A stretch of 8,979 nucleotides of DNA from contig JAUXAJ010000218.1 of NCBI GenBank assembly GCA_030620005.1, positions 1 through 8,979 on the forward strand, written 5' to 3'. The stretch's first letter is position 1; each line of letters begins with the position of its first letter. The DNA comes from Promethearchaeota archaeon (GTDB lineage Archaea; Asgardarchaeota; Lokiarchaeia; Sigynarchaeales; SOKP01). Of the stretch, positions 1 to 7,400 are shown in pieces. Under the pieces are notes generated by a model. It had not been told where the DNA came from, did no database searches, and saw nothing but the letters and a program-made list of their open reading frames with translations. A program made the translations under genes and the position numbers.

Positions 1-1
1 A

Positions 2-475
2 ATTGAAATAAAAACTGAAGAGAATAACGGAACAAATTTCATAATACACATGCCCATTAAAAATTGGAGCGATACCTTGATTCAAATGTATATCATATAC
101 AAGGGTGGAATTCCACTTTACGATCACGCATTTGTTAAAAATAATACCATTCATAGTTCTTCATTGATTTCCGGAGGTATTATCGGAATGATGACAATTT
201 TAAAAGAAATTTTTCGCGGTGAAAATCAGATAAAAACAATTGATCACGGAGATCGTAAAATAATGTTTGAATATAACCGCACCAAGGATGTTATCTTTGT
301 ACTTATTGTCAAAGAGAACCTTGTAGTTTTTGAAAGAAAACTTGACGACATTATAGAGGAATTTGACATAAAATTCGAAGATTTAATAAAAAACATTGAA
401 AAAACTAGTGTTGAAGTGAATAATTGGGAAGATTTGGGCGTTTTAATCGAAAAACATTTTGGAAAATGTAAATAG
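2..475 (+). CDS. Sensor histidine kinase C-terminus fused to a longin/roadblock-like domain (5' partial)
   Basis: The reading frame is already open at the window edge, so ATG 50 is an internal methionine and not the start. The first residues, IEIKTEENNGTNFIIHMPI, have the form of the last two strands of a histidine kinase HATPase_c domain (the usual 'I.V.SEE..GT.F...LPI' ending). About 20 residues later a second module begins, with MYIIYKGGIPLYDHAF, then a glycine-bearing helix (SLISGGIIGMMTILKEIF), then alternating strands (KTIDHGDRKIMFEY, VIFVLIVKENLVVFERKL) and a final helix. This strand-strand-helix-strand-strand-strand-helix order and these motifs resemble longin/roadblock-like domains that are abundant in Asgard archaea, where they often accompany small GTPases. 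No membrane segment is visible in this part. The phosphoacceptor domain and sensor domains lie upstream and cannot be seen. The kinase-tail assignment is fairly safe. The longin/roadblock assignment is by pattern only. Confidence 0.75.
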   Translation: MEIKTEENNGTNFIIHMPIKNWSDTLIQMYIIYKGGIPLYDHAFVKNNTIHSSSLISGGIIGMMTILKEIFRGENQIKTIDHGDRKIMFEYNRTKDVIFVLIVKENLVVFERKLDDIIEEFDIKFEDLIKNIEKTSVEVNNWEDLGVLIEKHFGKCK

Positions 476-489
476 AAAATTCTAAATTA

Positions 490-524
490 CTTATTTTTTA
501 AAACTCACGATTTTTTCACTTTTA
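490..524 (+). terminator. T-rich archaeal-type terminator region
   Basis: Two T-tracts (around 492-499 and 511-524) follow the stop codon of the upstream kinase gene within 50 bases. Archaeal RNA polymerase commonly stops at such runs without a hairpin. No strong stem is visible. Confidence 0.35.
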
Positions 525-731
525 TAAAACCTGATAATTTTTAAATTCCCTTCATTTCAAAATTACCAAACATGATATATCTAAAAGTTTTAGCGAAAGA
601 ATTCCCAACAGAGGGCATTAGTCAAGGATAAGATATGTAGCAAGAGATTAAACTTATAGAGAAAGATTTTCTTCAATAATATATAATCAGATTTCATGCG
701 TGCTAAATTTGAATAGCTTAAATCCACAAGA

Positions 732-739
732 TTTTTATG
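732..739 (+). promoter_or_regulatory. Possible TATA box for the EF-2 paralog gene
   Basis: The T/A-rich element tttttatg lies 25-32 bases before the ATG at 764. That would fit a nearly leaderless archaeal transcript. The element is weak in a generally AT-rich stretch, so the assignment is tentative. Confidence 0.3.
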
Positions 740-763
740 TTTTCTCATATTTTTTTAATAATC

Positions 764-2985
764 ATGCCTCGGAGAAAAGAAATCGCTGAAATTCTTAATT
801 TAATGGAAAAACCTCAAAGGATAAGGAATATTGGTTTTGTTGGTCATATAGATCATGGAATCATTTAGACAATTATAGTCTACATGCCATATAGACCACA
901 TTATCTGATTCCCTTTTAAGCGAAGCAGGTTTATTATCTCCTGATTTAGCAGGAGAAGCCCGAGCTTTAGATTACTTAGAAGAGGAGCAGAGACGTGGAA
1001 TCACGATGAAATCTTCAAATATTTCTTTATATTATGAAAAATCCTTAGAACGCCACGAACCTTTTTTAATAAACTTAGTTGACACTCCAGGCCATTTAGA
1101 TTTTAGTGGAAAAGTAACTCGAGCTTTAAGACTGATAGATGGGGTAATTGTAGTCGTTGATGCTGTTGAAGAGATAATCGCACAATCCGAGACGGTCATA
1201 AGACAAGCGTTATTGGAAGGGGTAAAACCAGTTCTTTTTATTAATAAAGTGGATCGCCTCATCAGAGAATTAAAGCTTTCAGACGAGCAAATTAGAAAAA
1301 AGTATACAAGAATTATAAATGATTTTAATACTCTCGTTAAGAGATATGCTGAACCACCTTTCAATAGAGAATGGACCGTTTCTCCTGCTGATGGAAACAT
1401 AGCATTTGGTTCAGCGCTTCATAAATGGGGATTTACATTCAAAATATTAGAAAAAAGTGTTTTAAAATTTAAGGATATTAGAGCACGATATAAAAAAGAG
1501 AGTTATACTAAAGAAAGTTATGCTGATTTAGCAGTTTATCTTCCGATCCATCAGGCCATTTTAGAAATGGTTATTGATAAGCTACCAAATCCCATTGAAG
1601 CTCAGAAATATAGAATTGAAAAAGTATGGGATGGAGATATTAATTCAATAGTAGGAAAAGCCATGATAAATTGCAAGGCTGACGGTCCGTTAATAATATG
1701 TTTAAGTAAAGTTCAAGCTGATAAACACGGTCTTATAGCTACTGGGCGAATATTTTCAGGAAATTGCTCAAAAAAAAAAGAAGTTTTTCTCTTAAACGAA
1801 AATAAACACGAAACAATACAAAGAATCTCATTATTCATGGGTCAACGGAGAGAACAAGTGAATTCATTACCAGTTGGAAATATTGTTGCGATAGAAGGAA
1901 TAAAAAAGGTAAAAAGTGGAGAAACTATAATAGAAAGCGATTATTTAGGTGAAATGGTTCCATTTGAGAACGTAAAGTATGTTTCAAGTCCCGTAGTTAC
2001 TGTTTCGATCGAACCAGAATATCTAAGAGATTTAGAAAGAATGAAAGAACTTGCTGAAAATTTATTGATCGAAGACCCTAATTTAAAATTCGAGGTCAAT
2101 GTGGAAAATGGAGAGTTTTTATTATCAGGAATGGGGCCGCTACATCTTGAAGTAAGTACGAGAGAGATTGAAAAGAGAGGGGTGAAGGTTTCCATTTCAG
2201 AACCAAGAGCCGTTCATAAGGAATCTTGCAGAAGTGCTAGTGGAAATATTAGAGTATCTACTTCAAATGGGAAAAATTCACTTGAAATTAGGGTAGAAAG
2301 GTTAGACAATAAAACTGCTAGATTTTTCCAAACTAGCGATTATCGTTCTATCAAACCTTTTAGCAGGCTAAAGGAATTATTAAAAATAAAAACGAATTTA
2401 AAAGAGAAAGAGATTGAAAACTTTTGGAAATGTGACGAAGATCAAAATGTTTTAATTAATTTAACGAAATCAAAAATTTTAGAATTTTACAAGGAAGATA
2501 CCTTAAAAATTATCGAAAAAATACATTATAATGGTCCATTATGTGGGGAAAAATTAACGGAGGTCAAAATTACAATCTTGGATATTCAAATCAACGAGCT
2601 TGACGAAGAAACTGCGTTTACTGAATTATCTACCTTATTTTACGAAGCAATTAAAAAAGGATTAAAAGAGGCCGAATTAATTTTATTAGAGCCAATTTAT
2701 CATACATTCATTCAGCTTCCACCAGATTACATTAAAAATGCTCTTTCTTTACTGGCAAAATATTCCGCAAAAATTAAAAATATAAACCAAGAAAAAGATT
2801 ATCAGGCAATTATTGAAATTTTAATTCCAGTTAGGCATTCGATAAAATTTGCCGAAGAAATGCGCTCAACGACTTCTGGAAGGGCGTTTTGGCAAAATGA
2901 ATTCCACGCATTCATGGAAATTCCCGCAAACGAATCTTCTTCTATCATTAGCAATTTACGGTTTTTAAAGGGCCTTTCTTGGTGA
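764..2985 (+). CDS. fusA: Translation elongation factor 2 paralog, P-loop interrupted by a BHB intron
   Basis: This is an EF-2 family translocation GTPase, which moves mRNA and tRNAs on the ribosome after peptide bond formation. Read directly, ATG 764 gives [20 protein letters not shown]...GFVGHIDHG and stops at 866. Joining base 860 to 893 restores [19 protein letters not shown] and the frame that runs to 2985, giving 729 residues, the usual archaeal EF-2 length. In spliced numbering the P-loop is 27-34 (K33, T34), switch I RGIT is 67-70, DTPGHLDF starts at 96, NKVD at 150, and the G5 motif is in [11 protein letters not shown]. Domain V ends with [19 protein letters not shown]...LKGLSW and lacks the usual Pro-rich archaeal tail. 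In domain IV the conserved loop with the diphthamide histidine (archaeal HEDAIHRGPAQ) is replaced by [11 protein letters not shown] (600-610). This fits the Asgard EF-2 paralog type without a diphthamide site and suggests a role other than, or modified from, canonical EF-2. A translation starting at ATG 1006 would lack the P-loop and is not the likely product. Confidence 0.88.
861..892 (+). other. 32-nt archaeal mRNA intron with canonical bulge-helix-bulge motif
   Basis: This segment lies after the first base of the P-loop lysine codon (phase 1). It adds an in-frame TAG (866-868) and shifts the frame, and its exact removal restores HGKTT. The flanking RNA folds as a BHB. The central helix is AUGG (855-858) with CCAU (887-890). 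The two 3-nt bulges are AAU (859-861) and AUA (891-893). The inner stem pairs CAU 862-864 with AUG 884-886 and UAGAC 866-870 with GUCUA 878-882, with one U/C mismatch and a 7-nt loop. The outer pairs are C854-G894, U853-A895 and G851-C897, with one A/C mismatch. The archaeal splicing endonuclease cuts after the second bulge nucleotide, which gives 860|861 and 892|893, exactly the junctions demanded by the protein. Splicing itself is inferred. Confidence 0.88.
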
Positions 2986-3349
2986 GAAAAAGACTTTAGT
3001 TTATGATCACATGTGCTAATAGAAGCCGTAACTAGAAGTGTTAGAAATATTCGCTCTAGAGATATTAAAAAAATATTCGGACATTACTTTCAAATGGCTT
3101 TATAGTGAGACACCCTACAAGAGGCGGCATGACATTTCAGCTTATAACTAAAGGATTAGGAGCAGGAAATTCATTAAGAACTAAATATTAAAAATATTAA
3201 TAATATGATCTATGTAGAATTAACATTAATAACATGGTCTATGTAGACCAAGAATTCTTATTAATAGGACGGATGTTTTTATCAATAGTTTTTTACCATG
3301 GGATAAAGAAATAATGCTCGGATGGAGAGATTGTAAATATAGAAAGAAG
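2986..3349. other. Gene-free stretch with decayed coding fragments
   Basis: No intact gene is seen here. Two overlapping plus-strand fragments look protein-like. Frame 1 at 3007-3099 reads SHVLIEAVTRSVRNIRSRD and onward to a stop. Frame 3 at 3069-3191 contains LLSNGFIVRHPTRGGMTF followed by QLITKGLGAGNSLRTKY and a stop. The second could be the end of a winged-helix DNA-binding domain (helix, turn, then a strand pair ending in 'LITKG'), but this is only a resemblance. The fragments need a frame change near 3095 to join and have no start codon I would defend. I do not recognise the family. They may be the relic of a displaced gene or mobile element. Confidence 0.35.
3193..3247. repeat. Imperfect 26-nt direct repeat pair
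   Basis: Two copies lie at 3193-3218 and 3222-3247, starting 29 bases apart. They differ at three positions (T/C, T/C and A/G). Each carries the core TCTATGTAGA. The second copy contains a perfect 6-bp inverted repeat, GGTCTA-TG-TAGACC (3236-3249), which the first copy has only in part (GATCTATGTAGAAT). This could be a tandem binding site for a dimeric regulator or a leftover of a duplicated element. There is no gene immediately downstream on the plus strand. Confidence 0.6.
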
Positions 3350-3445
3350 TGCGCCCGCCGGGAATTGGACCCGGGCCCTCAGGTTGGGAACCTGAGATTC
3401 TACCATTTTACTTCTGTTTTTTAACAGGATCTATACTACGAGCGC
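3350..3445 (-). tRNA. tRNA-Gly(CCC): tRNA-Gly(CCC) with a D-loop intron
   Basis: On the minus strand the acceptor stem GCGCTCG/CGGGCGC forms seven pairs (one U-G) with discriminator A at 3350 and no encoded CCA. The anticodon arm is TCAGG-TTCCCAA-CCTGA, so the anticodon is CCC (plus-strand bases 3386-3388), decoding GGG glycine. The T arm is CCGGG-TCCAATT-CCCGG, with a C where U55 is normal. The D arm is interrupted after AG (positions 14-15) by 25 extra bases. Without them the tRNA is 71 nt with a normal AGTGGTA D-loop, although the D stem retains an A/A mismatch at 12-23. The AT-rich bases upstream (3470-3510) could hold the TATA box, but no single element stands out. If the insert is not spliced the gene would probably be non-functional. 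Confidence 0.88.
3406..3430 (-). other. 25-nt D-loop intron in tRNA-Gly, relaxed bulge-helix-bulge
   Basis: The insert sits between tRNA positions 15 and 17. In the transcript it contains a hairpin CUGUU-AAAA-AACAG. A relaxed BHB can be drawn: exon GUAU against intron GUAA (three of four pairs, one of them U-G), with 3-nt bulges AGA and AAU. Cuts after the second bulge nucleotide (AG|A and AA|U) give exactly the expected AG-UGG exon junction. The outer helix is weak. Introns outside position 37/38 are known in archaeal tRNAs. Confidence 0.65.
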
Positions 3446-3691
3446 TTGATTTGTTTATGATCCTATTGAGATAAAAAAAGAGCTTTTCTACTTAAATTTT
3501 TTTAAATAAAAATTGAATTATTAGTTGAGGTATTACAAAAGAAGATTGAAGATTTAAAAATTAGAGCAGAGTAATCATCATGGAAAACATGCCGAAAGTT
3601 TAAATATTGGTTTTTAAAGAACTTGAAGTTTAAATAAGAGCTGCAAAATTGATATATTAAAAAGTTAAAAATTTCAAAAAAATAAAGAAAT
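3446..3691. other. AT-rich spacer between divergent tRNA-Gly and the frameshifted gene
   Basis: Promoters for both flanking genes should lie here, but the composition is so AT-rich that I cannot choose among candidate TATA boxes. A 21-codon open stretch, IELLVEVLQKKIEDLKIRAE ending at about 3572, looks like an amphipathic helix. It has no convincing start and may be a relic. Confidence 0.35.
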
Positions 3692-4217
3692 GTGAAAGAT
3701 ATGGGAGAAGTAAAAGGAAAATATATCTTAAAATTAGATGAGTTATTAAGCGAATGCAACCCTGAAATTGCTCAGGCTGCCCAAAAAGAATTAACCATGG
3801 ATATAAATGAAATTGACTCAGATTCATGGTATGATAGTCAAATAGTTAAAAATTACATGAATAAGGTAAGTCATGATGCTCAAATAGCGCTTGGTAAAAT
3901 GTTAGTCAAGGAAGTCTATCTTAAAAACGATAAAATATTGGAAAGATTTAAGAATCCCGCCGAATTTATCAAGCTCTCGGTTGAAAAATTTAGTTCAGAT
4001 GAGCAAAGAATAGAAGATCCGTACAAGAATCACGTGGTAGATTACGCTGACGATTTTGTCATTGTAAAAAGAGATGATTGGTTATCCCTCTCTTTGGGAA
4101 GGAGCTTATCGTGGAATTCTCGAAAAATATAGAATTATAAGAGTTCACGTCAAAACTACATCAGAAACGATAGATGGTAAATCAATCACAACCTATGAAA
4201 TTAAATTTGATAATTAA
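3692..4217 (+). pseudogene. Small unrecognised protein gene with a single-base frameshift
   Basis: The frame starting at GTG 3692 or ATG 3701 (ATG is the more usual choice; no Shine-Dalgarno decides it) runs as MGEVKGKYILKLDELL to ...VIVKRDDW at 4081, then drifts into LSLSLGRSLSW and stops at 4130-4132. In the third frame the sense continues as YPSLWEGAYRGILEKYR and on through TTYEIKFDN to a stop at 4215-4217. Dropping one T near 4081-4083 joins the two and gives a protein of about 171 residues. The layout is a helical N-terminal half, a SWYD motif near residue 45, then a 'P.LWEG.Y.GIL' helix and a C-terminal strand pair. It vaguely resembles small sensor-type domains such as HNOB/V4R-like or TIGR02265-like proteins, but I cannot assign it. 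A sequencing error, a recent mutation or a programmed +1 shift are all possible. No membrane segment is seen. Confidence 0.7.
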
Positions 4218-4222
4218 TCCCT

Positions 4223-4260
4223 CTTTTCTGAATTATTTTTTTCTATCTCTTTTTTTTTCA
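4223..4260 (+). terminator. T-rich terminator after the frameshifted gene
   Basis: Several pyrimidine/T runs, including a run of nine T near 4250-4258, begin a few bases after the second-frame stop at 4217. Their position supports 4217 as the true end of the ancestral gene. Confidence 0.45.
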
Positions 4261-4349
4261 ATTTTATCAATTTTAATAAATGAGAATTGAATATTACTGA
4301 GCTTAAGAAGTGAAACTTAAGTTATTATTATTTACTAATTTTAATAGTT

Positions 4350-4361
4350 TTTATATATATG
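4350..4361 (+). promoter_or_regulatory. Probable TATA box for the PAS/GAF histidine kinase gene
   Basis: The sequence tttatatatatg is the clearest TATA-like element in the 211-base spacer before the kinase. Transcription would start near 4380-4387 and leave an AT-rich leader of about 45 bases before ATG 4429. No convincing Shine-Dalgarno precedes that ATG. Confidence 0.5.
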
Positions 4362-4428
4362 TTCTGACATTAAAGAATTGTAAGAATGAATTATTTTTAC
4401 AAATAAATTTCTAAAATAAATTTTTTAA

Positions 4429-7400
4429 ATGAAACGGAGCGTACAGTTATTGATAGATAATAAATACGAAGTTAACGATTCCGAAAAAAAATATCGTGCG
4501 TTATATGATAATTCAATTAATGGTATTGCCTTTCATGAGATTGTTTATGATTCATATAATAAACCAATCAATTACATTATTACTGATGTGAATCCAAGTT
4601 ATGAAACAATCTTATCTTTAAAAAAGAATGATGTAGTAAATAAACTCGCTACAAAAGCTTATAATACGGAATCGCCCCCATATTTAGAGATTTACTCCAA
4701 GGTCGCTGAAACAACGGAATCTGCTTCATTTTCCGTTTTTTTTGAGCCATTGAACAAACATTTTAAAATATCGGCGTTTTCTTACGAAAAAGGAAAGTTC
4801 ATTACTATTTTTGACGACATTACTAAACAAAAACAAGCAGAACAAAAATTGATGCAATCTGAGGTACAATTAAAGACATTAAATCAAGAACTAGAGCAAA
4901 GAGTAGAATTGCGGACGAAAGAATTAAAAGATTCTGAAGAAAAGTATCGTTCTTTAATGGATGGTTTAAATCGTATAGGTATTGGTGTGGATATTGTTAG
5001 TAATGATTATTCAGTGATATATCAAAATCAAGTGTTAAAGGAAAAATTTGGTCATGGTAAGGGAAAAAAATGCTACGATATATACATGGAGTTAAAAAAG
5101 CCATGCGAGTTCTGTCCCATGTTAAAAGCCATAAAATCTAATAAAATAGAGAGTATTGAATTAAAAGGCTCTGATGGAAGGGATTACGAACTAATTTCTG
5201 CTCCATTTCCGGATCCAGATGGAAATGTTGATAAGGCAGTTGAAGTTGTAATCGACATCACGGAAAAAAAGGAAGCCGAACAAAAATTAAGAGATTCAGA
5301 AGAAAAATATCGAGATTTATTTGAAAATTCTCCTATTGGAATTCTATTATTTGATGAAAATGGAAATTTCATGAGAGGGAACTCAACATTTTATCGAATA
5401 TTTTCTAAATACGCACAAGAGGAACTCGCAGGTAAAAATTTCAGGCAAATGATATCATTGTTTAAAAATCCCAAAGAAGTTTTACAAATATTTGCGCAAA
5501 GATTTCGTGAATTAGAGGAAGGAAAAGATTTAAAACCAATTGAATTGAAAATTGTTAGAGAGAATGGGGAAGAGCGTTGGGTAAATTGGCATAGTTCCAG
5601 AATAAAAATGAAAGATAAGACAATAATACAAGCAATACTTCAAGATGTTACAGATAAGAAAAACGCAGAACAAGAATTAAAAGAATCTGAAGAAAAATAT
5701 CGCCTTATCTTAGAAAACACGAATGATTTAATTTCCATAATAAATGATAAATTTGAACACGAATATATAAATGAACCAGCATATCTTAATACTTTAGGTT
5801 ATTCTGAAAAAGAAATATTGGGCACGAATGTATGGGAGTTGGTTCATCCCGAAGACATTGAACATTTGACTAAGTTATACCAAATCTCACCAGATGGTTT
5901 TCAAGAATTTCAAGAAGAAGTTAAGCAAGAATTAAGAGTTAGACATAAAAAAGGGCATTATTTGTGGATGGATTTTGTGAGTAAAGTTTTCATTGACAGT
6001 CAAGGTAAGCCTAAAATCGTAGCAATATCAAGAGATATCACCGATAAAAAATTAGCAGAACAAAAATTAAGAGAATCAGAAAAAAAGTTAAAAGAAAAAA
6101 ATGTCGTACTATCAGTCTTGAATAGGATAATCACGCTAGGTAACGAATCCCAGAGTCTCCAAGAGTTCTTGGAGAAATCTTACGATCAAGTTTTAGATAT
6201 TGCAGGTTTCGATAGAGGAGGAGTTTATCTTTATGATCATCAGACTCAGCATAACATATTAGTACACCATAAAAACGTTCATCCCGACTTTATAGCCGCA
6301 GTAGAAGATGTTGACATATCAGAAGGTCTTTTTGCCAGAGTATTTGACAAGAATAAACCATTTTATATTGAAGATTTCTCGAAATTCATGGAAGGCTCAA
6401 GAGAATTGGGCGTGTATTCTGCCGCAATCGTTCCACTCCGCTCAAAAGACGAATATGTTGGAAGCATGAATGTTGCTTCACCAGTTCATCAATTTCTCTC
6501 TAAAGAAGAATTAGAGTTATTAGTGGCGATCGGCAAGCAAATGGGAATAATCATTCAAAAATTTGAATCAGAAAAACTACTCAAGGAATCTGAAGGAAAG
6601 TTCAGAACCATCGCAGAACAATCATTCATAGGTATTTTGATAATCAAAGACTATCATATTAAGTATTCGAATCAGAAGTTTGCAGACATCATTGGGTATA
6701 CAAGAACAGAAATTGAAGATTGGAAACTTGAGGATTTTTTTAAGCACGTGTATCCAGAAGATGTTAAGGACTTAATTGAACTGGAAAGAAGAAAGTATGA
6801 AGGAGATGTAAAAATCATAGAAAAGTATCGATTTAGAGCATTTACAAAAACAGGCGATTTAATTTGGTTAGAAATCGATTCTAAAACAATTCCTTTTGGA
6901 GGAGATTTAGCCGATTTCACGACTATTATGGATATAACTGAAAGGGTACAATCAGAGCAAAAATTAAAAGAATCTGAAGAAAAATTTAGAGTGATTACCG
7001 AACAATCTTTTATCGGTGTTTTAATAGAACAAGAATTTAATATAAAATATGTTAATCAACAATTTTCAACAATGTTAGGGTATAGTACTGAAGAATTATT
7101 AACTTGGACGCTTGAAGATTTCTATTATATTTTCCATCCCGATGATTTAGACATATTTAAAGAACTTATTGATAAAAAGGTTAAGGGTTTTTTTGATAAG
7201 ATTACAAATTATCAGTTGAGAGTATTTAAGAAAACTGGTGAAATCATCTGGTTAGAACTTTTTTCAAGAGAGTTCATGTACCAACATAAAGCCACAAATC
7301 TAGTTTTTGTCACGGATATTACAGAGAAAAAGGAAGCCGAAAGACTCATCATCGAAGAGAAAAATAAACTAATAGAACTTAGCGAAATGAGGCAAGATAT

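Larger units (their letters stand above)
476..763. other. Intergenic spacer between the kinase tail and the EF-2 paralog
   Basis: This AT-rich spacer of 288 bases has no supported gene. The longest plus-strand ATG reading I followed is 20 codons (572-631), in a frame that continues past two stops (KVLAKEFPTEG, then QEIKLIEKDFLQ). That could be a coding relic but matches nothing I recognise. The right end should contain the promoter of the EF-2 paralog. Confidence 0.4.

Noticed and set aside
572..631. Twenty-codon plus-strand ORF in the spacer before EF-2
   Set aside because: Too short, with no ribosome binding site and no recognisable product.
1032..1400. Minus-strand open frame inside the EF-2 gene, and similar antisense frames at 1941-2195, 5184-5372, 6672-6920, 7212-7406 and 7778-8047
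   Set aside because: Their translations are serine- and phenylalanine-rich mirrors of well-supported genes, with no domain pattern of their own.
764..2985. EF-2 paralog as a decayed pseudogene
   Set aside because: The only defect is the 32-nt insert. The rest of the frame is intact over about 700 codons with conserved G motifs, and the insert matches a BHB intron to the base.
2983..3006. Read-through of the EF-2 TGA stop into the same-frame downstream fragment
   Set aside because: A second in-frame TGA follows at 3004-3006, and the protein already has the usual archaeal EF-2 length at 2985.
3193..3247. CRISPR array
   Set aside because: There are only two imperfect copies separated by three bases, with no spacers.
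878..3248. Shared 8-mer (gtctacat and its complement) between the EF-2 intron and the tandem repeat, as a sign of common origin
   Set aside because: Eight bases is within chance for AT-rich DNA, and the surrounding bases do not match.
3502..3759. Minus-strand 85-codon open frame overlapping the start of the frameshifted gene
   Set aside because: Its composition is low-complexity Phe/Asn/Ser from AT-rich DNA, and it overlaps a better-supported plus-strand gene.
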